Origin: Glandiceps talaboti
Lineage: Eukaryota > Hemichordata > Enteropneusta > Spengelidae
Assembly: GCF_964340395.1 (NCBI RefSeq)
Contig: NC_135569.1
Location: 10,736,019-10,772,018, forward strand
Direction: 5' to 3'
Length of the DNA stretch: 36,000 bases
Shown here: piece after piece, positions 1 to 33,725 of the stretch
How positions within the stretch are numbered: the stretch's first letter is position 1
How the letters are laid out: every line of letters begins with the position of its first letter
Position numbers and translations under genes: made by a program
The notes under the pieces: model-generated
Database searches by the model: none
Told to the model about the DNA's origin: nothing
What the model saw: the letters and a program-made list of their open reading frames with translations, nothing else

Positions 1-85
1 ATGTCACATACGACAAATTGTCTAGGAAAGCAATATAGATTTCATTTTAACTCAGTAGGGATTATAATGTATTTTGATACGGTAC

Positions 86-1279
86 CTTTTTTCTTCATGT
101 CTGGCAGGAAGAGTTTGGTTAGATGGAATGGTGCAGTTAACATTATGGCGACCATCATATTCCATTCACTCAATGGGAAGTCTTCAATAAGACCGTGGCG
201 TTCAATTCCTTGTGATAAAACGTCATACAAAAATTTTGAAAAGAAAGTCATTCCTTTGCAACCGTAGCAGTGGTATTTTCTGCTTTCGATTATAATAGCT
301 GTGCAAATGTGGAATCTATAAACCTTTTATAAGAATCAAGGTAATAGCAACCAATAGAGTAAGGTTTAGAATTTATATGTAAGAAATATGTTTTAAAAAA
401 CCAATGTGTATGAATAGAGTAAATGACAATTGAAAACACAATTATACATATAGCATAAAAAGAAGTGCATAAGAAACGATGAAACAGTCCCAATCAATAA
501 AATGTCATCCGTGTAACATAAGATGTGTGCATGTCAATTTGACGTTGGATAGTTGTAGAGTGTACGTATGGCAAGTGGTGTACAGTTTCTGGTCAGCTCA
601 AATACAAGCAAGTAACAGTTTAAACTTGTACAGACTTGTCTTACCGAGTCATTGCTTGGTTCTTGTTTTGGCTGCCGGTATAGTTGAAGAATCGGGACCG
701 GACATAACGTGGTTGTATCGTAGGGATGACATATGCTACCGGGTTTTCAGGAAACCTCTGCGGAGATCATATCAATCCGTGTGATACAAACCCGGGTATA
801 TGTGATGGGCCCCAGCGAACAGAATAAGCAATGCGCAAAAAGGCCAAAGTAGTCCTACTAACCTGCGTTGTTTATCAATATATCTATACCATCTGGGTAG
901 ATTTCTTTAACTTTTCTGTATAATTCTTCTATTTCGTCCGGCTTGCCTAAATCAGCAGGGATATAGCGCGCACCAGCTCCAGAAAGCCTTTAAGAACAAT
1001 TATTCATAAGTAAATAGTTTTGAAATCAAGTGGAGATGTAAACAAATGACATTAAGTATGATTGTTTATATTATAATACAATGTAAAATTAGATGTGCAT
1101 GATATAGTTTGTACTACTTACTTGTTTAGTTCACCGAGGATTGATTCTATTAGTTGATCATCACCAAATCCAGTCACAATAATGGAATATCCACTCTCTG
1201 CAAAGACTTTGGCGATTCCCAATCCTATCGCACCGGTTGATCCTGTTACCAAGGCTACACGGGGGTTGCTTGCTGCCAT
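86..1279 (-). CDS. Short-chain dehydrogenase/reductase, 3-hydroxybutyrate dehydrogenase-like (N-terminal part; 3' end outside window)
   Basis: Three coding exons read in frame on the minus strand: 1279-1122, 987-863 and 208-86. Each is bounded by GT-AG signals (donors GTAAGT, GTTAGT, GTACCG). They encode about 135 residues. The start ATG at 1279 has a strong context (A at -3, G at +4). Residues 8-23 form the Rossmann beta-alpha start with the cofactor motif TGSTGAIGLG (12-21). LINNAG at 90-95 is the SDR NNAG structural motif. A helix follows (FPLSEW, then LTAPFHLTKLFLPDMKKK), as in bacterial-type D-3-hydroxybutyrate dehydrogenases. The catalytic Ser and YxxxK should lie in exons beyond the left edge. 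Residue 117 is Met where the family normally has the Asn of the N-S-Y-K tetrad (AVNLT-like; here AIMLT). SDR membership is firm. The substrate is inferred from general resemblance, and another SDR subfamily is possible. Confidence 0.8.
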
Positions 1280-2388
1280 GGTTACGCAACCCTCCTTACC
1301 TTTCTATTCAGTCTGACCAACTACTAGAGAAAAACAATCAAAGAATCATCTTTCGTTACCGAAAAGTGGGTCAGATTAGAGTGACACTGATACTAGTAAT
1401 GGCAATACTGAAGGTGAAGGTGATGATGATGATGATGATAATGATGATGATGATGATGATGATGATAACTAGATTGTGTATGATTATAAGAGAAAGGTCA
1501 CTAGCCAGTTTTTTTTTACTGTTTGTCACTTTATATGTACCAATATTGCTTTCTAATAAGTCAAAATCATATAATGGGAATATTGATTAACATTCAGTAT
1601 GCAATTGTCATGGGGAGGGCCATGTTTTACAAAATGGGACAAAGGGCGGGGTCACCTTTTACAAATGGAGAATGGGGGGGTCATGTTTTTCTTAACAGAT
1701 CATGTTTGATTTCCTCCGCCCCTCCCTCTGTAAATATTGAAGGCTCCCTTAGATAGCAGGACTGAATGAGTAGTTTCTTGTTACATTTTGTCTCAAAGTG
1801 AAATGAACTATACATGCCACCATACAAACATCCACCAATGAACACAGCAAAGGACATTTTACGTGCCATTCATCGGGTGTTTCATATTCGGAAAAAAACA
1901 CTGGTGCCAGAATGTCCGCAGGGAGTTGTAATACATTGAAATGGTTTAAAATGTAGCAAAAAGATGCGATATTGCTATTGAAGTGTGCCTTATGCAGTTT
2001 CTTGTTGGTTTCTGCGTGGATGTATCATTATCAAACAGAAAACCTGAATGGTAATGTGAAATTCACTGTAATAGGTCTACTGCGTTTGAATAGTGATCTG
2101 TTGTACCTTATTCATTTCTCGAACTCGTCTTGTTGGGTGCTTATTTACAAAACTGAAATGTAGTAAAAGGGGCATTTACTTACGATTGACACTGGGGGAA
2201 GTATAGTGACTCCCAACTCTACCATGTACTAGATCCAAAATACTAGTTTGAACAGTGTATGTGTATCAGCAGCACTAATTTCCTCTTATGTAAGCTGTAA
2301 CATGCATGGTATCGGTAATAACGGCTTTGTCATAATTAAATATAAATAAATATAAAGACCGTTTTGTCCACATTACGTAATGACCTCA
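1280..2388. other. Intergenic region upstream of the SDR gene
   Basis: No gene is recognised. It contains an imperfect ATG trinucleotide run (about 1420-1466) and a degenerate repeated patch around 1620-1690 (catgtttta...gggac). A 62-codon minus-strand frame at 1869-1681 begins with a hydrophobic stretch (SFAVFIGGCLYGGMY) but has no other support. The SDR promoter is expected just above 1279; no core element was identified. Confidence 0.4.
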
Positions 2389-2590
2389 ATCTGATTAAAA
2401 TCTGATGTATTGAAATCGGCTAGATGCCTTTATTTACCTCTATTTCCATCATTTTGTCTCGTTTGTTTTGTTCTGAGTGATTATCGCCTTCCCACGAAAG
2501 GAAGGCAGCGAACAAAAAAAAACGACACAAAATGACGGGCATACTAGTATACATCTAGCCGCTTTTACCACATCGGATTTTAATCAGATT
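2389..2590. mobile_element. Hairpin MITE, family A (AATCTGATTAAAATC termini)
   Basis: The left end aatctgattaaaatctgatg (2389-2408) is answered by its near-perfect reverse complement at 2571-2590. The interior also folds back: cggctagatg near 2416 pairs with catctagccg at 2552-2561, and cattttgtctcgtttg pairs with the cgacacaaaatg tract at 2523-2534. Nearly the whole 202 bp is therefore a hairpin. The same terminus occurs at 17.4, 21.7, 25.96 and 26.4 kb. No coding capacity, so a non-autonomous element. Confidence 0.8.
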
Positions 2591-3054
2591 GGTAAAGACC
2601 TATGCCCAGGCTAGAAATGCCAATGTCATTTCTTGAATGTTCGTACCTCTCTAAAGTAAATAGTCTAGATGTTAACAGTCGGGTCAAAGTCCCTCAATCA
2701 GCCCTGTGGTGGGTGGCTGTGGGTGACTTTTAAATTACATCTCATGCAGCTCAGGATTTCTAGAGTGACGACGTTGACTAGACTGTGAGTTGACGTTTAA
2801 TGGTAACGATACTGTATAGGAACAAGACTAAAAATAAATGACATGAGATGAAAATTCTATTTTTCATATTTTCCTATATTAAAACTAAAACTTAGGGCAT
2901 AAGCAGAATTTATGGAGGGGCACAAAAATATTGGGACTACGGGGGGGGGGGGGGGCTTGAAAATTCCGATCTTCTGAAAGGCAGGTCATGAAATATTGCA
3001 GTTATGCATTAATGGCAATGGTCATGTGATAGCGTATATGACATATGAAACCTA
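2591..3054. other. Intergenic region, no gene seen
   Basis: AT-rich sequence with a poly-G run at 2941-2956. The stretch from 2640 to 2830 has faint similarity to the tagtctag termini of the element at 30.6 kb, too weak to call. No exon-like open frame was found. Confidence 0.4.
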
Positions 3055-3660
3055 GTCCTGTTCTAGACATATCTGCATACATTTGAATGTTTGTCACTTG
3101 TCTATGAATCCCTGATATTATCTTTGCAATATACGTGATGATTTGGATGTTGCTATGGGTGTGGTCTTGTTGCTAGGCACATTTACATACATTTTTTAAA
3201 TGTTTAGGTATTCACTTGTCTATTAATCCCTGTTGTCTTTGCAATATATGTGATCATTTGGCTGTTGTCATGGGCATCGTCTTGTTGCTAGGCATATTTG
3301 TATACACTTTTTGAATGTTTTTGTTCACTTGTCTTGAAGATTCCTTGTTATCTTAGTGAAATACACCACCGTTTAGATGGTGCTATGGGCGTGGTCATGG
3401 TTGCTAGGCCAATTTTACATACATTTTTGAATGTTTATTCAATTGTCTATTAAACCCTGTTGTTATCTTAGTGAAACACACCACCGTTTGGATGGTGCTA
3501 TGGGCGTGGTCTTGTTGCTAGGCAAATTTACATACATTTTTGAATGTTTATTCATTTGCATACCAGATGATGTTATTAGACCAAAATATACTGCCATTTG
3601 GTTGTTGCTAAGGGCGTGGTCATGGTTGCTAGGGCCAATTGTGTCAAAATGTTTTGAAGA
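3055..3660. repeat. Tandem repeat of about 120 bp, 5 diverged copies
   Basis: Each unit carries the core tgctatgggcgtggtcttgt followed by tgctaggc, then acatacattttt(g)aatgttt, ttcacttgtctattaatccc and a tgtt(g)tctt segment. Cores are seen near 3155, 3265, 3385, 3495 and 3605. The units differ by many substitutions and small indels, so this is an old array. It runs into a non-repeated tail (3640-3900) that ends in a CA run, which suggests the tandem part belongs to a longer interspersed repeat. Confidence 0.7.
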
Positions 3661-3937
3661 AAACCTGCAGAACAACACTTCTAGAAACATCTCACCAAGT
3701 TTCAGTCTTACTGACCAAGTACATTTTGAGATGTTTTTGACCAAAATTCACACTTTTACACCTAATATTTTCTCGTCTATACACCCCCAGATGCATCCCC
3801 ATTAAATTTCAGCCAAAATCACACACCGGTGGCAAGATCATTTTGATTTGAACAGTTCCCAACTAGACACCCAAGGTAATACACCCACCAAATATCATGG
3901 CAATCAGTGTGGCAGTTATTGACTTTAAGTTGTTTAC

Positions 3938-3939
3938 AC

Positions 3940-3974
<35 letters not shown>

Positions 3975-3982
3975 CACACACA
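3938..3982. repeat. (CA)n microsatellite
   Basis: An almost uninterrupted CA dinucleotide tract with one AA interruption, at the 3' end of the preceding repetitive segment. Confidence 0.9.
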
Positions 3983-4220
3983 GAAACTTTGCCATGCCTA
4001 GAGCACTACTGAACCTTACCAGTTCAGTTGTGCTAAAAAAATAATCATTTATCAGTCAATATATTGCAATGTCTTTTATTCGACCTGATGAATCCAGGAC
4101 CATCCATACATTAATTGTATGATACAATTCACTTTAAAAAATAAAATGAAATGAAATGACTTTTTTTTCAATTTTAGTACATGGAAAGTAAATTTTTTGT
4201 AAAAGTTGATGTCTTCAGGC

Positions 4221-4257
4221 ACTTTACAGCTAAAACAGTGTTCATCAGAAGACTGTA
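4221..4257 (-). repeat. Single inverted, diverged copy of the 43-bp minisatellite unit
   Basis: Read on the minus strand this segment gives gtcttctgatgaacactg then ttttagctgtaaag. It matches the downstream array unit (gtcttctggtgaacacagcc, then tgttttagctgtaatt) except for a 4-bp gap and a few changes. It sits 17 bp before the array in opposite orientation. Confidence 0.75.
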
Positions 4258-4273
4258 CATAACATATGCATGT

Positions 4274-7051
4274 TCTTCTGGTGAACACAGCCTGATTTAG
4301 CTGTAATTGTATATAATCTTCTGTGAACACAGCCTGTTTTAGCTGTAATTGTATATAATCTTCTGTGAACACAGCCTGTTTTAGCTGTAATTGTATATAA
4401 TCTTCTGGTGAACACAGCCTGTTTTAGCTGTAATTGTATATAATCTTCTGTGAACACAGCCTGTTTTAGCTGTAATTGTATATAATCTTCTGTGAACACA
4501 GCCTGTTTTAGCTGTAATTGTATATAATCTTCTGGTGAACACAGCCTGTTTTAGCTGTAATTGTATATACTCTTCTGGTGAACACAGCCTGTTTTAGCTG
4601 TAATTGTATATACTCTTCTGGTGAACACAGCCTGTTTTAGCTGTAATTGTATATAATCTTCTGGTGAACACAGCCTGTTTTAGCTGTAATTGTATATACT
4701 CTTCTGGTGAACACAGCCTGTTTTAGCTGTAATTGTATATAATCTTCTGGTGAACACAGCCTGTGTTAGCTGTAATTGTATATAATCTTCTGGTGAACAC
4801 AGCCTGTTTTAGCTGTAATTGTATATAATCTTCTGTGAACACAGCCTGATTTAGCTGTAATTGTATATACTCTTCTGGTGAGCACAGCCTGTTTTAGCTG
4901 TAATTGTATATAGTCTTCTGGTGAACACAGCCTGTTTTAGCTGTAATTGTATATACTCTTCTGGTGAACACAGCCTGTTTTAGCTGTAATTGTATATAAT
5001 CTTCTGGTGAACACAGCCTGATTTAGCTGTAATTGTATATAATCTTCTGGTGAACACAGCCTGTGTTAGCTGTAATTGTATATAGTCTTCTGTGAACACA
5101 GCCTGTTTTAGCTGTAATTGTATATAGTCTTCTGTGAACACAGCCTGATTTAGCTGTAATTGTATATAATCTTCTGGTGAACACAGCCTGTTTTAGCTGT
5201 AATTGTATATAGTCTTCTGGTGAACACAGCCTGTTTTAGCTGTAATTGTATATAATCTTCTGGTGAACACTGCCTGTGTTAGCTGTAATTGTATATAATC
5301 TTCTGGTGAACACAGCCTGTTTTAGCTGTAATTGTATATAATCTTCTGGTGAACACAGCCTGTTTTAGCTGTAACTGTATATACTCTTCTGGTGAACACT
5401 GCCTGTGTTAGCTGTAATTGTATATACTCTTCTGGTGAACACAGCCTGTTTTAGCTGTAATTGTATATAATCTTCTGGTGAACACAGCCTGTTTTAGCTG
5501 TAATTGTACATAATCTTCTGGTGAACACAGCCTGATTTAGCTGTAATTGTACATAATCTTCTGGTGAACACAGCCTGTGTTAGCTGTAATTGTATATAGT
5601 CTTCTGGTGAACACAGCCTGTTTTAGCTGTAATTGTATATAATCTTCTGGTGAACACAGCCTGTGTTAGCTGTAATTGTATATAATCTTCTGGTGAACAC
5701 AGCCTGTTTTAGCTGTAATTGTATATAATCTTCTGGTGAACACAGCCTGTGTTAGCTGTAATTGTATATAGTCTTCTGGTGAACACAGCCTGTTTTAGCT
5801 GTAATTGTATATAGTCTTCTGGTGAACACAGCCTGTTTTAGCTGTAATTGTATATAATCTTCTGGTGAACACAGCCTGTGTTAGCTGTAATTGTATATAA
5901 TCTTCTGGTGAACACAGCCTGATTTAGCTGTAATTGTACATAATCTTCTGGTGAACACAGCCTGTGTTAGCTGTAATTGTATATACTCTTCTGGTGAACA
6001 CAGCCTGTGTTAGCTGTAATTGTATTTAATCTTCTGGTGAACACAGCCTGTGTTAGCTGTAATTGTATTTAATCTTCTGGTGAACACAGCCTGTGTTAGC
6101 TGTAATTGTATTTAATCTTCTGGTGAACACAGCCTGTGTTAGCTGTAATTGTATATAATCTTCTGGTGAACACAGCCTGTGTTAGCTGTAATTGTATTTA
6201 ATCTTCTGGTGAACACAGCCTGTTTTAGCTGTAATTGTATATAATCTTCTGGTGAACACAGCCTGTGTTAGCTGTAATTGTATATACTCTTCTGGTGAAC
6301 ACAGCCTGATTTAGCTGTAATTGTATATACTCTTCTGGTGAACACAGCCTGTTTTAGCTGTAATTGTATATAATCTTCTGGTGAACACAGCCTGATTTAG
6401 CTGTAATTGTATATAATCTTCTGGTGAACACAGCCTGTGTTAGCTGTAATTGTATAGTCTTCTGGTGAACACAGCCTGATTTAGCTGTAATTGTATATAA
6501 TCTTCTGGTGAACACAGCCTGTGTTAGCTGTAATTGTATATAATCTTCTGGTGAACACAGCCTGTTTTAGCTGTAACTGTATATACTCTTCTGGTGAACA
6601 CAGCCTGTTTTAGCTGTAACTGTATATAATCTTCTGGTGAACACAGCCTGTTTTAGCTGTAATTGTATATAATCTTCTGGTGAACACAGCCTGTTTTAGC
6701 TGTAATTGTATATAATCTTCTGGTGAACACAGCCTGTTTTAGCTGTAATTGTATATAATCTTCTGGTGAACACAGCCTGTTTTAGCTGTAATTGTATATA
6801 ATCTTCTGGTGAACACAGCCTGTGTTAGCTGTAATTGTATATACTCTTCTGGTGAACACAGCCTGATTTAGCTGTAATTGTATATACTCTTCTGGTGAAC
6901 ACAGCCTGTTTTAGCTGTAATTGTATTTACTCTTCTGGTGAACACAGCCTGATTTAGCTGTAATTGTATATAATCTTCTGGTGAACACAGCCTGTGTTAG
7001 CTGTAATTGTATATACTCTTCTGGTGAACACAGCCTGTTTTAGCTGTAATT
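4274..7051. repeat. Large minisatellite, 43/41-bp unit, about 65 copies
   Basis: The unit reads tcttctggtgaacacagcct, then g(t/g/a)tttagctgtaattgtata, then ta(a/c/g). Most units are 43 bp. A 41-bp form lacks GG in ttctggtg and clusters at the left end (about 4318-4510). Variable positions recur through the array: the base after cctg (tttt, tgtt or attt), the aatc/actc/agtc junction, tatat versus tattt, and aattg versus aactg. Stops and frame-shifting unit lengths make it noncoding. It lies between the SDR 5' end and the VPS15 3' end. Confidence 0.95.
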
Positions 7052-7761
7052 CAACAATGGTTAATCTCTTTCTACCCAGGTGGAAGGGGTGGGGTGGGTG
7101 GTATTTCTTTGTACACCAAAAAATTGCAAATTGGGAACAAACAGGATGAAAGAGTAGCTTCCTTCCGAGTGTTTTTGCTCAACAACAATATTACACCAGA
7201 CTACTACAAATAAATGTATTAAAAATCTTATAGTATATCCAACGACATGTTGAAATAACATGAGCTTTCCATCTTTGGGCAATTTCACCACTTAAAAAGC
7301 AGCTTCCATCTGATTTCAAGTTACAATTTTAATCCACACTCCTGCAAATTATCCAAAAAGTACCAAAACTGTCAGGGAATAGCCATGATTGGATGGACAG
7401 AAATGAGTTTTCATCTTTGAGTGTTTTTCACCATTGATGGTTAAAAAGGAGCTTCCTTCTGGTACTTTGTTAAAGGGGTACGTTTCAGTCCCATGTCATC
7501 ACATTACTGTTATCATAGTAATGAGTACACAGGATTATTCTTTTGTTGCAGATCAACTACTTCTAAGTTCTGCCAAACAACCTGTTTTTCAAACTTCAAT
7601 ATTAACCCTAATCCAAAAGTGGGCCTTGTAACTCTCAGCATTTTCACCAGACAGCAATGAGTAATATGATCAAAACCAAAGATGTCCATCAGAATTCAAC
7701 ATTACTCCCACTAGGCTGACCATAATAGTGTCCAAACCGTCATGCTCTTCAACATCAAAGA
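7052..7761 (-). other. 3' flank and probable 3' UTR of VPS15
   Basis: This is sequence immediately downstream of the VPS15 stop codon at 7762-7764 on the minus strand. A minus-strand ATTAAA at 7333-7328 is the only plausible poly(A) hexamer I noticed, and its use is unproven. No other gene is seen. Open frames of 65 to 76 codons here lack recognisable features. Confidence 0.4.
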
Positions 7762-30344
<22,583 letters not shown>

Positions 30345-31990
30345 ATTGTCTCAATTGACTCAAAGTACAACTACTAAATACGTTTCAAATGTCTCGTTGT
30401 AAAGACGATAATTAGTTGGTCATGGTGTTGGTTTGGAAAACACTGCCAGTATCTGAAAACATAAAGAAAACATTAGTTAGACCACAGGGAACTGGATACA
30501 TAGATATGAAATTAGTATATTTTTGACTACTTTTATGTTCAATAAAGATATTATAATGTTGAGTATAATTTATTTTCATGGTGTATATTTAGCTGAACAA
30601 GACATATCTTACAGTTTAATATTTTGTAGTCTAGTTCCAGGCTGGGACAGTATTACGTGTTAAATATCCCAGTCTAGTCAAGGTGCCAACAAAAGGTGTC
30701 AAGTGTGTTTGAACGTCATGGTGAGTGAAGAACGAATGACGCATGTCAGTAGTAATCCATCATAAATTGACAGGCTGTCGTCATTGCTCATTAATACAAT
30801 TGATACAGCTGTTTTGACCATGTTCTGACTATCGTGGGAATTTAGCACATAATAATAATATGCAAATGTCCAACTCCTCCTCCAGTCTGTTTAAACTAAG
30901 ATCACATGGGGATGGCAAGGACGTCATCATGTTTATATGAACCCTGTGGGAGGGAGCACAGAATTATGTGCAATTGTTGGGGACCTTGACTAGACTGGGA
31001 ATACTGTCCCTGTCTGGAACTAGACTAAATATTTTTGTTACTAATTTAAATTTTGTGACCACTAGATTTAAATTGAAGTTGTAGTTCTTCAGCACATAAA
31101 ATATGTCCTTAAATTGTCAACCCTTTCCTTATATGGCACTGAGCAACTATTAATATATACAGTGAAAAATTATCATAATTGCAATATTCCTTGCATAGAA
31201 ATATTAATATTCATATTTAATTACTGTTGTGGTATTTGTTGTTGATGTCTGTTATTTCTGTGAGTGTCCATAATTTGTTGTTAATTGTTGTCGTATTTAT
31301 GTACATTATTTATTGTAAACAAAACAACCACTAAACCTGAGGCGACTTGTGGTGATGACTCGTTCGTGTTTTCGTCTGCTAAAATGTGCAGACGTCTTCG
31401 AATGTTATATAGCAGGGTTTATTTCAAATTCTGTGGTTTGGCAAGATGCTACATGTGAATGTCATTCAAATACGCAATCGTACTTTTTGACTGAGTAATT
31501 CAAGTGTACCTGACTTACATGCATGAACGAGGGTACAGTAGAACTAGGTAAGAAGGATAGAAAAACGTCTTCTGGATTCTTTTTCAGTGGTGTTCAGAGA
31601 TGATGTGTTTTTACAGCGTGCCGTCTCTGGTACACTACATAGCCAAAACTTTCTTACATCAACAGAAAATATGCATCATCTGTTAGTTACCGCTACATCT
31701 CAGTTCGAAAGTGATACATGAATTTCCGAGATCATATCACTTGTTTTTGTACCTTACTCACTAGCACAAAATATCAACAATCAACATTGCCACTCTACCC
31801 TTGTGTACACGCAGACACTCGTAAAAAAACAGGAAAAAATATATGAATTTGCTTACCCGAACTCATTAGGGTTGAAAGGATGTTTTCATTCTGAGGTTTA
31901 GCAATTTCTCTGATTTAAATGCAATAAGAATAATATTTTTACACCGCGGTTTTCACTGACGACAACAGTGAGATGACTTCATCGGCGTAC
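30345..31990 (-). other. PIK3R4: VPS15 5' UTR: predicted noncoding exon and UTR segment with intron
   Basis: Upstream of the start codon a good acceptor (ttatgttttcag) ends at 30453, so 30452-30345 would be the UTR part of coding exon 1. The best donor further upstream is CGG|GTAAGC at 31857/31856, which would end a noncoding first exon starting somewhere near 31980-31990. The intron between them would be about 1.4 kb. This is inferred from splice signals only. Confidence 0.45.
30620..31036. mobile_element. TIR element of about 417 bp in the VPS15 5' UTR intron (family C)
   Basis: The left arm reads atattttgtagtctagttcc then aggctgggacagtatt, and after a gap cccagtctagtcaaggt. The right arm (30982-31036) holds the reverse complement of the same blocks (accttgactagactggga, atactgtccctgtctggaac, tagactaaatattttt). 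The left arm has an extra insert of about 12 bp. No coding sequence. Confidence 0.8.
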
Positions 31991-32035
31991 ACTTCCGGTT
32001 TCCTGATTTGCGCACAGGATTGTGGTTATATAGCG
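31988..32035 (-). promoter_or_regulatory. Candidate VPS15 promoter with ETS-type site
   Basis: Plus-strand acttccggtttcc (31991-32003) is AACCGGAAGT on the minus strand, a consensus ETS/GABP-type site common in TATA-less housekeeping promoters. It sits just above the predicted noncoding first exon. A plus-strand gttatatagcgcc follows (about 32024-32036). The promoter call is inferred from position and motif. Confidence 0.35.
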
Positions 32036-32036
32036 C

Positions 32037-32600
32037 CTTGATAATGTAAGAGTCGTTTTGAGAGACTGCCTTTGTTTTTATTCAGACTTTTCACGAACGT
32101 ATATATACACACGCGATTTAAAAAAACAAAAAACAGAAGCAAATGAAAGAAATCACCAGAGGGTGGAGATGAAAGTTATCAGGGTGACGAATCTGGGGTT
32201 TAATTTTATCAGGACAAAAGTACCAGATTGTCCACCAGTTTACCTATGGTATGGGTTCACATTTGAAACAGGTGGTTGTAAAGAAAAAATGATAGCTATT
32301 TTAGACTATCTGGACAAACATGCTTGGAAAAGAAGAAACCCACATATCTAAAAGATAGAATGGAGGAGTTGTATTGTAACTTCAAATATATTTATTTGTA
32401 TGTCTAATGATCACACATTACATGCATCTACAACACAATGTTATTGAAAATCACCTAAGGTGTTAGTAGTAAAGTTATTGGAATCTATTTGAAGCAACTA
32501 TGTAGCTTTCATCTGAATCACTTGGATATCATCAGGATAATGATATTATGCTGTTTGATATGTAACATGATTAGATGCTTTAACTATATTCATTCCCTGT
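32037..32600. other. Region beyond the VPS15 promoter, no gene called
   Basis: A 97-codon plus-strand frame (32058-32351, first ATG at 32061) lies head to head with VPS15 and could be read from a shared promoter. It has no recognised domain and its composition is not clearly coding. I leave it as an open question. Confidence 0.25.
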
Positions 32601-32632
32601 ACCTATGGCCACTATAGTTCTTTCACCCACCC

Positions 32633-32862
32633 ACACACACACACGCACATGCATATGTATAATGCATACACACACACACACACACATACACATACATACA
32701 TACATACATACATACATACATACACACATACATATATACATACATATATACATACATACACACATGCATATACATGATGCATACATACACACATACACAT
32801 ACATATGCACACACACATACTCATACATATACATGTGCACACACCCATGCATATATACATGT

Positions 32863-32925
<63 letters not shown>

Positions 32926-32935
32926 TGTGCACACA
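32633..32935. repeat. Compound CA / CATA microsatellite
   Basis: CA tracts at both ends (about 32633-32690 and 32862-32922) surround CATA/CATATA units. The right end is cacacgtgtgtgcacac. The overlapping open frames of 63 to 164 codons are low-complexity artefacts. Confidence 0.95.
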
Positions 32936-33404
32936 TGCATATACATAATGCATACGCACAAACTTACAATGAACTTTTTGATCTCTTTTTTTCAGTCTTT
33001 CTTCTCTTGGTAAAATATAGGACCATAGGACAACCATGCTTCAATGCAACTACATTGGTCAAAGTCAATACACAGCTAGTCAATATCAGGTCACCATAAA
33101 TTTCAGAAGTAACAAAGAATATATTTCACTTTCAATTCAAATCATAGTAAGAAAACTAAGATATCCAGTTAGTTTCATAACTTGTATGACTTTATTAGGA
33201 ACAATCATCGCAAATTGAACAAAACTATCAAATTTAAGTCAAAAATCAATGTCCAAAAAACAACAACACATAAATTGTACAAAAACAATCACAGCTTTTG
33301 TTGGAGTTTTAAGTATATCAGTACACCTTCATTATAACAATTTAAAATCTAGCAACACATGATTGGTTTATGTATATCTGGGCCAGGTTTTCTCTGTAAG
33401 CCTT

Positions 33405-33725
33405 CAGAGAGTAGTTTGATTTCACCTAATAATCAGGGTTCACTCCAGGCCTTTATAGAGTAGTGGGTTCCACCCTACGATTTCACCTAATAATCAGGGT
33501 TCTTCCTACGCCTTCAGAGAGTAGTGGGTTCCATCCTATGATTTCACCTGATAATCAGGGTCCTACCCAGACCTTTATAGAGTAGTGGGTTCCACCCTGT
33601 GATTTCACCTAATAATCAGGGTTCTACCCAGGCCTTTAGAGTAGTGGGTTCCACTCTATGATTTCACCTAATAATCAGGGTTCTACCTACGCCTTCAGAG
33701 AGTAGTGGGTTCCACTCTATGATTT
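33405..33725. repeat. Tandem repeat of about 60 bp, 5-6 copies
   Basis: The unit gatttcacctaataatcagg then gttctacc(c/t)a(g/c)gcctt then agagagtagtgggttccacc is repeated with small changes from about 33415 to 33725. It is intergenic or in the 3' region of a gene to the right. Confidence 0.85.

Noticed and set aside
4076-4499. Open frames encoding FTEDYIQLQLKQAV-type repeats within the minisatellite
   Set aside because: Unit length alternates between 43 and 41 bp, so the frame survives only over a few units. Stops occur elsewhere and there is no start context or splice support.
4274-7051. CRISPR-like regular array
   Set aside because: There are no spacers: units are head-to-tail copies with point variants only, and the setting is a eukaryotic intergenic region.
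32580-33099. Open frames up to 164 codons
   Set aside because: Translation of the CA/CATA microsatellite; no complexity outside the repeat.
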